The notes below the pieces were generated by a model. That model did no database searches. It was not told where the DNA came from and saw only the letters and a program-made list of their open reading frames with translations. 64,000 nt of DNA from Eubacteriales bacterium. GTDB taxonomy: Bacteria > Bacillota > Clostridia > Oscillospirales > Oscillospiraceae. Position 1 is the first letter of the stretch. Every line of letters begins with the position of its first letter. The stretch spans positions 57,099 to 121,098 of the forward strand of contig JAUNPV010000008.1 of NCBI GenBank assembly GCA_030536515.1. Reading direction: 5' to 3'. This document shows positions 48,234 through 55,966 of this stretch, piece after piece. The position numbers and the translations under genes were made by a program.

Positions 48234-48911
48234 ATGAAACGAATATCCGCAATTTTGTGTGTGATTTTTTTGTGCGGCCTGCTTGCCGCCTGCGGCGGGC
48301 CTGATGCGGCGAAGGCGGGCACGGAAAGTCTCGGTATCGACTGGTCCGTCACCCCGGACCAGGTCCGGGAGGCTCTGAAGCTGCCGGAGGATGCCCTTTC
48401 CGGCGGCGTGCTCACCGCCCAGGGCATCGAGGCCTTCGGCGGCACCGCCCTCAAGGGGGAATTCCACTTCCTGGAGGACTCCAAGGGGCAGCTGCGTCTG
48501 AGCCGGGTCCACCTGATTTACCCTGACGATGCCGATATGGCCCAGGTCCGCCAGGCTCTGGAAAAGGCCTTCGGCACTCCGGTGGAGCAGTACCAGGAGT
48601 ACGACCACAGCGGCGTTCTGAGCACCCTCCGGGCCTCGGACAGCCTGGCCTTCTGGCACAGCAGCCAGACCGTGGCCAGCTGCGCCGCCGACCCGGCCTT
48701 CCCTCTCCGGGAGGACTGGCAGGCCTCTCTGGATGCCATTTCCCGCCAGGACGAGGCCGTGAACGCCGGCGGCAAGCTGGCGGAATTCTATCAGCAGGCC
48801 CCGGCGGTCCGCCTGTTCTGGACCGACAATGGGCAAATCCCCTATATCCAGGGGGACCAGCCCAAAAACGCCGTCTATTTCGACGCCGGAATGCTGGCGC
48901 TCATGCGCTGA
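48234..48911 (+). CDS. predicted lipoprotein, paralogue of the 53350 gene
   Basis: A 225-residue secreted lipoprotein starting MKRISAILCVIFLCGLLAAC, with the lipobox LAAC at residues 17-20 and GGAGG upstream. The mature part has no domain I can name. It has a segment LSRVHLIYPDDADMAQVRQA close to LSGVQIFYPEDADVEAVLKN in the product at 53350, and the same overall layout (start motif, strand-rich middle, helix). Function unknown; likely surface-exposed on a single-membrane cell. Confidence 0.85.
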   Translation: MKRISAILCVIFLCGLLAACGGPDAAKAGTESLGIDWSVTPDQVREALKLPEDALSGGVLTAQGIEAFGGTALKGEFHFLEDSKGQLRLSRVHLIYPDDADMAQVRQALEKAFGTPVEQYQEYDHSGVLSTLRASDSLAFWHSSQTVASCAADPAFPLREDWQASLDAISRQDEAVNAGGKLAEFYQQAPAVRLFWTDNGQIPYIQGDQPKNAVYFDAGMLALMR

Positions 48912-48918
48912 TTCATGC

Positions 48919-48949
48919 AAAATGGTCTCCCCGCCGGGGAGACCATTTT
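48919..48949 (+). terminator. terminator after the lipoprotein gene
   Basis: AAAATGGTCTCCCC pairs perfectly with GGGGAGACCATTTT around a GCC loop, 7 bases past the stop. Confidence 0.9.
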
Positions 48950-49000
48950 TGCTGTGATACGAATTTTTAATGTGCTTATGGGCTTAACTCAATAAATACT

Positions 49001-49422
49001 GTAGGGCGGCCTGACCCCAGGCCGCCACTCCTGTTTTCCAATGGAAAACAGGAGAACCAGGTTGCCACACCAGAAAAGCGGACTGGTTCGAAATGACAAG
49101 CTGCGCTCAAAGGCTTCTCCTCAAGGAGAAGCTGTCATAGGCCCCAACCGGGGCCTATGACTGATGAGGTGTTGCCGCAGTACGTCTATTAAACAGCCCG
49201 ATAAACCAGCAGCACCTCACCTGTCACGGCTTTGCTGAGCTAAACCGATAAGCACATATTCATTTACTCATTTTTGACTTTTCGTGAGGAGCGATTTTTT
49301 CACAGTCCCTTCTGCGGCCCCCTCGGCGGGGGCCGACGGGAGGGTGGTGCTCTGCGCAGCAGATTAAAACAGGTCGATTGCCGGTGGCAATCGCTCCATG
49401 ATTCAAAGTGACCCTCCCCTAC
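49001..49422. repeat. repeat array downstream of pmbA
   Basis: Modules in order: GTAG-foot 49001-49026 (GGCGGCCTG stem); CTCCTGTTTTCC/GGAAAACAGGAG; a decayed TCATTGCGA half (49060-49097); GCTTCTCCT/AGGAGAAGC (about 49110-49131); CATAGGCCCC/GGGGCCTATG; a GATGAGGTG...CACCTCA pair; GGCCCCC-type stem; and GGGAGGGT (49338) ... ACCCTCCCCTAC (49411-49422), whose arms are separated by a 65-base insert. No gene is seen in this 517-base gap. Confidence 0.75.
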
Positions 49423-49428
49423 GGGCTA

Positions 49429-50625
49429 TCAGCGAATGTTTCCCTTCAGCACCAGCACCCGGCTGCTGTCCGGCTTTTCCTTCGGGCAGCCTAAGTAGCC
49501 GCTGCCCAGCAAGTCGAAGATGCTGCCGCCGAAGTTGAATTCGGGCAGGCGGGCGGTGAGTCTGCCGCCGTGCATCAGGTAGGCGGTCTGGACCGGGGTG
49601 GCGAAGTCGCCGGCGGGGGTTGTGTCGCCGCCGGAGGCGGTGCTGATGTAGATGGCGTCGCCGCCCTGCAAAATCTCCTCCAGGGTGCCGGTAGGGACCA
49701 CGTCCATGCCCCGCCAGGTGAGCTGGGGCACATCGTCGTAGTCCGCTGCGCCGGAGGCGGTGAGGTCTGCGCCGAATTCGTCGGCGCACTGCTTGTCCGC
49801 CAGGCCCCGGACCAGCACGCCGTGCTCGATGAGGGCGGTCCGGTCCCCGGGCAGGGTGGTGCCCTCGCTGTCGAAGAAGGGCACGTCGCTGTCCTCGCCC
49901 CGGTCGATGACCATGGTGAGCTTCCCGTCAAAGAGCTTCTGGCCCACCTTCCCGGACAGCAGGGATGCCCCCCGGGAAAGGTTTTTGGCGCTCAGCGCAT
50001 CGTACAGGGCTCCCAGCAGATTTTCCACGCCCAGCACCACAGGCAGCTGGGCCTGGGGCATGGGGATGCAGTTTTCATGGGCGGCCATGACCTGGCGGCC
50101 AGCGTCCAGCACGGCGGCGGTGTCCAGGGCCGGACTCAGATGGTGGATGAAGGTGTCAAAGACGTTGGCGGACTGCTCGTCCTTCACCACCAGGCTCACC
50201 ACAATCTGGCACTGGCGCTCCCGCAGGTCCAGCCCCGCGTCGTTTTTCAGGGTGGTCACCGTCTCCCGGGCCTTGATTTTGTTGGACAGAATGAACCGGG
50301 GGAACTCGGCCTTCAGCGTGGCGAGGATGTGCTCCGCCCAGGCAATCAGCTCCCCTTCCCCGGGCATCTGGCCCCGCTCCCGGGTCCGGACCAGGTTGGC
50401 GGTGGGTCCCTGAGGGCAGGCAATGCCCAGGGCCAGGGCCTCCTGCGCCGCCCGCCAGGTATCGTCGGTGGGCCCACCCAGGGTGCCGGCCACGCCGATG
50501 CAGCCGTTTTCATAGACCCGGCAGCCGGATTTGACAATATTCTTTTTCCGCACGGAGTCAATGGCCCCGCCGGTCACATTCAGGGTAATCTCCCGATTAT
50601 GAATCTGATAAAGCTCTTTTACCAT
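49429..50625 (-). CDS. TldD/PmbA family protein, PmbA (TldE)-like subunit
   Basis: Non-catalytic partner of the TldD protease, which in Escherichia coli processes peptides such as microcin B17 and CcdA. The 398-residue protein starts MVKELYQIHNREITLNVTGG and lacks the HExxxH motif of its neighbour. The C-terminus has the family's glycine-rich TASGGDTTPAGDF segment and FNFGGSIFDLLGSGYLGCPK. It follows the TldD gene by 12 bases. Confidence 0.88.
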   Translation of the reverse strand: MVKELYQIHNREITLNVTGGAIDSVRKKNIVKSGCRVYENGCIGVAGTLGGPTDDTWRAAQEALALGIACPQGPTANLVRTRERGQMPGEGELIAWAEHILATLKAEFPRFILSNKIKARETVTTLKNDAGLDLRERQCQIVVSLVVKDEQSANVFDTFIHHLSPALDTAAVLDAGRQVMAAHENCIPMPQAQLPVVLGVENLLGALYDALSAKNLSRGASLLSGKVGQKLFDGKLTMVIDRGEDSDVPFFDSEGTTLPGDRTALIEHGVLVRGLADKQCADEFGADLTASGAADYDDVPQLTWRGMDVVPTGTLEEILQGGDAIYISTASGGDTTPAGDFATPVQTAYLMHGGRLTARLPEFNFGGSIFDLLGSGYLGCPKEKPDSSRVLVLKGNIR

Positions 50626-50637
50626 AGTTTATTCTCC

Positions 50638-51975
50638 TTACTGAACGGTGATGTCACGGACCCGGATGTAGGAGCCGCCGTCGGACACCCGCAGGGGGCC
50701 CTGCTCCATTTTGCCGCAGCCGCCGAAGGCGGAGTGGCACAGCTCCACGTCCTTTGTAGCCCCATCAATCTTGTGGAGGGTCTCCATGACGTTGCCGGAG
50801 ATGACGCTGACCCGGACCGGCTCGGCGATTTTGCCGCCCCGGATGCGGTAGGCCCGGCTGGGGGCGATGGTGAAGGTGGACATTCCCGTGCCGTAGGACA
50901 GGTCGCTGATGTAAATGCCCCCCTCGGCCCCGGCAAGCAGGTCCTCCAGGGTGTCCTCGCCGCCGCCGATGTAGGTGGTGGTCATGCGGACGATGGGCTC
51001 AAATTCAAAATCCTTGGCCCGGGCGTTGCCGGTGACAGCCTCGTCCAGGGCGGCGGCGGTGGCGGCGGAGTGGAGCCGTCCGGCCAGGATGCCGTTTTTC
51101 ACCAGATAGGTCTTGGTGGCTCTGGTGCCCTCGTCGTCATAGGGCACGTAGCCGGAGCCCTCGGGGATGCCGGAGTCCAGAATGTTCAGGCTGTCAGACC
51201 CCACCCGGGTGCCGATAGCCCACTCCTTGCGCATGGTCTCAGAGCCCAGCATAAAGTCGGACTCGCTTTTGTGGCCGAAGCTCTCGTGGGCGAAAACGCC
51301 GGTGACCACCGGGGCCAGCACGCAGGTGTAGGTCCCCGGCTCCACGGGAACGGCGTTTTTGGCATAGTCCAGGGAGCTGGCCAGCTCCTTTCGGAAGTAG
51401 TCCTCGTGGCCCTTGAGGCCCTCAAAATCCAGGGAGAATTTCCGGTCGTAGCCGCTGGTGGGGGCATTGCCCACCTTCAGGGTGTAGCCCATGGCCAGGC
51501 CGGCGTGCTGGTAGTCATAGTGGATGTCAGCCCCCAGGGAGGAATAAAACCACCGCTCGGAATGGGTGTCAACGTAGCCTGCAAAGCAGGTGGCGATTTC
51601 CCGGACCCCCTCGAACAGCTTCGCATAGTGCTCGACCATAGCCTGCTTTTCGGCGGCGGGGACCCGGCGCAGGTCCTTTTCCTGATAGCGCAGGACCTCG
51701 TCCCGGTTCACCTGGAACCGGCGGACCACCGGGTCACGCAAAATATCCTCATTGGGCCGGGCCATGGCGGCCAGAGCGTTCAGCTCGGACTGAACGGAAG
51801 CCAGGTCCGTCACGGAGGCATAATACCACCGCTTTCCGTCGTACAGCCGCAGAAAAGCCCCCTTCTGGGTCCGGACCTTCCGCTGGCGGAGCTTTCCGTT
51901 TTCGAACTTGATGGTGGTGTTTGTCACGTCCTCAATGCGGACGTCGCTGTAGAAATTTGCGGGAAATTGATACAT
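50638..51975 (-). CDS. tldD: TldD-family metalloprotease
   Basis: Probable catalytic subunit of the TldD/E heterodimeric protease. The 445-residue protein starts MYQFPANFYSDVRIEDVTNT. The TldD metal motif is visible in HESFGHKSESDFMLGSE (HExxxH, near residue 225); the distal cysteine ligand may lie in the C-terminal AFGGCGKMEQG. There is no signal peptide. Paired with the PmbA-like gene; no peptide precursor is recognised nearby. Confidence 0.9.
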   Translation of the reverse strand: MYQFPANFYSDVRIEDVTNTTIKFENGKLRQRKVRTQKGAFLRLYDGKRWYYASVTDLASVQSELNALAAMARPNEDILRDPVVRRFQVNRDEVLRYQEKDLRRVPAAEKQAMVEHYAKLFEGVREIATCFAGYVDTHSERWFYSSLGADIHYDYQHAGLAMGYTLKVGNAPTSGYDRKFSLDFEGLKGHEDYFRKELASSLDYAKNAVPVEPGTYTCVLAPVVTGVFAHESFGHKSESDFMLGSETMRKEWAIGTRVGSDSLNILDSGIPEGSGYVPYDDEGTRATKTYLVKNGILAGRLHSAATAAALDEAVTGNARAKDFEFEPIVRMTTTYIGGGEDTLEDLLAGAEGGIYISDLSYGTGMSTFTIAPSRAYRIRGGKIAEPVRVSVISGNVMETLHKIDGATKDVELCHSAFGGCGKMEQGPLRVSDGGSYIRVRDITVQ

Positions 51976-51997
51976 ACTGCCACTCCTTCTTTTCTAT

Positions 51998-53053
51998 TTA
52001 TTCTTCTTTATTGAGATTTTTCGTCAGTGCAAAGGTCATGGACCGCTTGGGCGGGTTCTCGCCGCTTAATGCTGCCCGGCAGGTTTCCAGGAATTCCTTC
52101 CGTTTTTCCGTTGTCATCACCAGCTTCCAGGGCTTTTTGCTTTGCAGGAAGGGGGCTTTTGACCGTATCTGCTGGACCTGCTCCGCCGCATCCACCAGGG
52201 CTTCCGCCTTGGCAAACTCTGCAAGGGCCTTTTCCCGGTCCCCACAGCGATCCCGCATAGCCGACAGCTGCACATAATAAATCATCCGCAGAGCCGGTGC
52301 ATAGTCCACCCCTTCCAGAGCGGCGTTCAGCCATTCCAGAGCCAGACAGGCGGTTTCCGGTTTCCCCATCTCCCGCCAGGTTTCGGCCAGGGTGTTCACA
52401 TGGACGCTGAGGTGGAGAATATCTTCCAAAATAGCGTCAGAGACCATACTCACCGCCTCCTCCGCCCTGCCCTGGCCCAGCAGGCACCGGGCAAGGTTGC
52501 CGTCCTCCATCCCGTTGACATTGGCCTGTTCAAAGAACTCCTTCGCCTTATCCCACTGGTCCAGCAGCTCGTACTGGTTGGCAAGGCTCCGAAGCCGGCG
52601 CAGGCGCTCCGGCTCCGGCTCCCCCTTTTTCAGGAGGAACAGCCGGTTTGTCTGGGCGATGCAGTCCTCCATCCAGGATTTTTCCCCGGTCTGGACGAAC
52701 AGCTGATAATAGACCTCGGCGCACCGCTGGGCCACCTCCGCTTCATTGGGGTAAAACCGCAGCAGCCGCTGGCACTGGGCACTGGCCTGGGCGGCATCCA
52801 GGCGGTCGGCGGCGGCCTCCGCCGCTTTCAGCTGCCGCTCCAGGCTGTCCCCCTCCAGACGGTGGTCCAGAAGGGCATCCACGGAAACTTCAAAATAGTC
52901 CGCCAGGGAAGTCAACGTGGAAAGGTCCGGGGCGCACTGGCCCTTTTCCCACTTGGAAACGGCGGCGCAGCTGACCCCCATGGCCTCCGCCAGAGCCTCC
53001 TGGGTCAGCGCCCGCTCCCTGCGAAGCCGCCGGATGTTGTCGCTGATGTTCAT
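51998..53053 (-). CDS. XRE-family regulator with TPR-like C-terminus
   Basis: A 351-residue protein. Residues 1-65 are a Cro/CI-type HTH (MNISDNIRRLRRERALTQEA, CAAVSKWEKGQCAPDLSTLT). The rest is helical with repeats resembling TPRs (WDKAKEFFEQANVNGMEDGN; GDREKALAEFAKAEALVDAA). This layout resembles peptide- or ligand-sensing regulators in Firmicutes. An extended -10 (TGGTATAAT at 53075-53083) lies just upstream. Adjacent to TldD but with its own promoter; targets unknown. Confidence 0.85.
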   Translation of the reverse strand: MNISDNIRRLRRERALTQEALAEAMGVSCAAVSKWEKGQCAPDLSTLTSLADYFEVSVDALLDHRLEGDSLERQLKAAEAAADRLDAAQASAQCQRLLRFYPNEAEVAQRCAEVYYQLFVQTGEKSWMEDCIAQTNRLFLLKKGEPEPERLRRLRSLANQYELLDQWDKAKEFFEQANVNGMEDGNLARCLLGQGRAEEAVSMVSDAILEDILHLSVHVNTLAETWREMGKPETACLALEWLNAALEGVDYAPALRMIYYVQLSAMRDRCGDREKALAEFAKAEALVDAAEQVQQIRSKAPFLQSKKPWKLVMTTEKRKEFLETCRAALSGENPPKRSMTFALTKNLNKEE

Positions 53054-53254
53054 GCGCTCCCTCCTTCTGCTACCATTATACCACGCCTCCGGGAAATGTC
53101 CATCAACTGTTTTTCCTGTTTGGAAAGTTTTATTTCAACTTGCGGTTGACTTCCCGGGAAGGTTCTTTTCCGTGTAATTGGATAAAGAGCTGAAACGGCA
53201 TTTGTTGAATTCTGACAAAAATAACAAGGTTGATTGCGTTTTTTGTCGGCATAA

Positions 53255-53282
53255 TTGACAAATATTCATTTTGTGATATACT
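53255..53282 (+). promoter_or_regulatory. promoter of the second lipoprotein gene
   Basis: TTGACA (53255-53260), 16 bases, TATACT (53277-53282). Confidence 0.7.
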
Positions 53283-53349
53283 TAAAATACAGCAGATATT
53301 ACAATTCACGTTTTGTATGACAATATGGATAGAACAGGGAGGTAGAACG

Positions 53350-54072
53350 ATGCGTAAATGGATAGCCTTGATGCTTTTGCTGTGCCTGACGGTGCTTCTT
53401 TGCGCCTGCGGCGGGAAGGATGCGCCGCCCGGGCTGGAATTCCGGGACATCCCCTGGAACAGCAGCCCGGAGGCGGTGTTGGCGGCTCTGGACCTGGAAG
53501 CCCAGACCCGGAGCGAGGTTGAGCAGTGGGACGCAGGGGCCTACTTTACGGTGACGGCGGAGAACTGGAAGGTGTTCGGGGAGACGGCGGTGACGGCACG
53601 GTTCGTCTTTTACAATTTCACCCCGGAAGCCGGGGACCATTTCGGTCTCAGCGGTGTGCAGATTTTCTATCCCGAAGACGCTGACGTTGAGGCGGTTTTG
53701 AAGAATCTCCGCAATGCCTACGGCCCGGAGGCCCAGGCCTATACCCTGTACACCATCCTGGACGGAGAGCCGGAGCCCCGGGAGTACAAATGGGAGGATG
53801 GAAAGTTCGACTGGTACTCCCGGAAGCTGGCCGGGGATGTGCTGTCGGAAACGGGGAAGGCGGCTTACCGGGCTGTGCTGGGGGATATCACCGAAGCGGG
53901 CTTTGAAGCCTGCCTGGCCTCCCCGGCAGCCCGCATCACCTGGCGGGAGGATTTCTACGGTCAGTTTGAAAACCCGGAGGAACTGACGGCGCAGAACGGA
54001 AATCTGTCCTGGCTCAACTTCGACGCCGCAACCGGAGTCATGCTGGAACAGAAGTTTGAAAGCGCACCATAA
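53350..54072 (+). CDS. predicted lipoprotein, paralogue of the 48234 gene
   Basis: A 240-residue lipoprotein starting MRKWIALMLLLCLTVLLCAC at 53350, with GGGAGG upstream. The lipobox is LCAC (17-20). The mature part is strand-rich with alternating acidic residues; LSGVQIFYPEDADVEAVLKN is shared in pattern with the product at 48234. No catalytic motif is visible. The two genes are 5 kb apart and co-oriented on the plus strand, each with its own promoter. Function unknown. Confidence 0.85.
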   Translation: MRKWIALMLLLCLTVLLCACGGKDAPPGLEFRDIPWNSSPEAVLAALDLEAQTRSEVEQWDAGAYFTVTAENWKVFGETAVTARFVFYNFTPEAGDHFGLSGVQIFYPEDADVEAVLKNLRNAYGPEAQAYTLYTILDGEPEPREYKWEDGKFDWYSRKLAGDVLSETGKAAYRAVLGDITEAGFEACLASPAARITWREDFYGQFENPEELTAQNGNLSWLNFDAATGVMLEQKFESAP

Positions 54073-54086
54073 CCCAACCCCCAATA

Positions 54087-54733
54087 CCTTCCCCCGGGGG
54101 GAAGGCTTTTGCCCCGCCGTAGGGGCGGGTTACCAACCCGCCCGTCGGCCCCCGGCGAGGGGGCCGCTTCCCCGGCATTGCTGCTTGCGCCGCCTGATTT
54201 GCCCTGGGCAAATCAGCGGGAGGGCGGTGCTCTGCGCAGCAGATGAATATTGAACGATTGCCGGTGGCAATCGCTCCTTAATTTATGGTGACCCTCCCCT
54301 ACGGCGGGTGCAGCAACGCCTTCCCATCCCGGGGGAAGGTTTTTTGCGCCGCCGGGGCCGCTCACGCATCGAAGCCGGCGGCGGCCTGGGGGCAGGCCGT
54401 CCTACGGTGCGGTTGTGATAGGCCGGTGGAAGCACGTACCTGTGCCGCACATCAGGTTTCCGCCCGCATTCCTCATCCGTCTTGCCCTTCGGGCAATCCA
54501 CCTTCCCCCCCGGGGGAAGGTTTTTTCGTCGCCGGGAGCTGGTTCGAAATGACATTTCCTTATGCTTTTGCGCCCGTAGGGCACGGCCTCCCGGACGTGC
54601 CGTTCTGCCATCTACGATGAACCGTCTTTCCAGGCGGAAAGACGGTTGCGGCCCCCTCGCCGGGGGCCGACGGGAGGGTCAGTGACCCTCCCCTACGGGT
54701 GCGGAAAATACCTTCCCCCCGGGGGAAGGTATT
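54087..54733. repeat. dense palindromic repeat array left of the mobile element
   Basis: About 650 bases with no gene. GTAG-foot elements: 54119-54143 (plus, GGCGGGTT stem), 54380-54405 (minus), 54576-54601 (plus) and 54672-54696 (minus). CCTTCCCC/GGGGAAGG palindromes recur at about 54087, 54321, 54500 and 54711. 54218-54302 is the same opened hairpin with insert as at 49338-49422. A TCATTGCGA relic ends near 54554. Confidence 0.75.
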
Positions 54734-54839
54734 GTGGCGCTCTGGATAACAAAAAGGCCCCCGGAAAGGTAGCTACGCATAAAACAGTATCAACCAACAA
54801 ACTGAATTAAGGTAGCTGCCGTACAGGGTGTAGAAAAGA

Positions 54840-54877
54840 GCAAGTGAGAAAGCTGATTGCCTATCACTTGCTTTTTT
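54840..54877 (+). terminator. terminator-like hairpin near the left end of the element
   Basis: GCAAGTGA pairs with TCACTTGC around a 16-base loop, followed by six T residues on the plus strand. It may insulate the element from host transcription. Confidence 0.65.
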
Positions 54878-54883
54878 CATTTT

Positions 54884-55116
54884 GTTACGCAGTAGAACCC
54901 CGTTTTTGAGGGAAAAGGTATAAATCCCTTACCCTTGATGTTTCCGTGTCTGTAAGCCGCTTAAATCAAGGGGATTTTACCCTCTACTGCGTAACATTAC
55001 TATGGCAATTCATGTAGCTGCTTGAATAGGAATATTTATAGTGGTTTTACTTCCAATGTTGGATTGCCCGATATTGGATTTTCCGACATCGGGTAATCCG
55101 ACGTCGGAAAATCCAA
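54884..55116. repeat. structured non-coding left end of the element
   Basis: GTTACGCAGTAGA (54884) and TCTACTGCGTAAC (54983) form a 13-bp outer stem around competing inner pairs (CCCTTGAT/ATCAAGGG or GGTATAAATCCCTT with a near match). Further right, GGATTGCCCGAT (55061), TTGGATTTTCCGAC (55074), ATCGGGTAATCC (55088) and GTCGGAAAATCCAA (55103) pair 1 with 3 and 2 with 4, an interleaved pattern. The region could be an origin of transfer or recombination arm; 55117-55328 holds nothing recognisable. Confidence 0.6.
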
Positions 55117-55328
55117 CGCAATTAAATAAAGATATATAAAGTAAAGATTAAAGAATTACGGATTTAATCAATTACCCATTCCATTCCTTTCCGTCCTTTT
55201 AATTCTTCCTCCGCCCATAAGCTGTCGGAACGGAAGCGAAAGGAAACGGAAATACAGAAGTCATTATCCGTTCAAAATCGCATAATATATCGAGGGCGTA
55301 AGCGGTTTATCTGCTTGCGCTCTCTTGG

Positions 55329-55550
55329 TTACCCAACAGCAAAGACGGTTGGACAATCGTTGACAACAAAATATTCGTCCGTAGTGCTTGGTTCAAGCTG
55401 AAATTCTTGGAGATAGTCAAGGGAAGTTTCATGCTTCTGTTTTCGCTTCATATCACGATAAGCATGGATTGCTTCATTGCGTATTACTATTTTGCAAAAG
55501 GCATTAAAGGAAAACATGATATGTTCCCGCTGTGCGTCTGTGTAAGTCAT
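55329..55550 (-). pseudogene. truncated conjugative-transposon sigma-like gene (Tn916 ORF7 type)
   Basis: A 73-residue remnant starting MTYTDAQREHIMFSFNAFCK, with a good GGGGGTG site upstream. It resembles the N-terminal half of the sigma-70-like regulators of Tn916-family elements (FCKIVIRNEAIHAYRDMKRK, STTDEYF, VFAVG). Those proteins are about 140 residues and continue into a region-4-type HTH; here a TAA follows VFAVG and no HTH is found after it. It suggests the element descends from a larger conjugative one. Confidence 0.7.
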
Positions 55551-55755
55551 TTTCGTTCACCCCCTTTCTTCCCAGTAGGGGGCTATTACGCAAAATATCC
55601 GCATAGCAAAATGCTACTCGGATACTAAGGCAATACGAATTATAAAAGCATACAGAATGATTTGACAGTTCATATCCATAGGTAGACTTGCCCTGTGGTG
55701 GAGCTATGCTTTTTTTAATTGATGAAGCTCATGAGTATTGTGGAATACAAAAGTA

Positions 55756-55932
55756 GACACGGCGGCAACCTCCTAAATGCCGCCGTGTCAGTTCATGGTG
55801 TCCGGGTCGTCGTAAACGTGGGATAGGTAGACGAAAAGAAACGGCGGCTCTGAAAAAATCAAAGCCGCCGCGATAGAATAGGCGCGTGGAAATGTATCTG
55901 CTTTACGACGGCTTTTTTTCTTTTGCCGTCGT
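55756..55932 (-). terminator. three hairpins downstream of the ABC operon
   Basis: GACACGGCGGCA/TGCCGCCGTGTC (55756-55789), CGGCGGCT/AGCCGCCG (55842-55870) and ACGACGGC/GCCGTCGT (55905-55932). On the minus strand the middle one is followed by TTTCTTTTC, so it is the likeliest terminator of the permease operon. The rest of 55551-55966 shows no gene. Confidence 0.6.
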
Positions 55933-55966
55933 GCGGCAGATTTCAAAATATTTAGTTATTTGCCGA

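Noticed and set aside
54073-54735. Possible decayed protein-coding gene in the repeat array
   Set aside because: All open frames there are short, GC-driven and made of repeated palindrome modules also found in other intergenic gaps.
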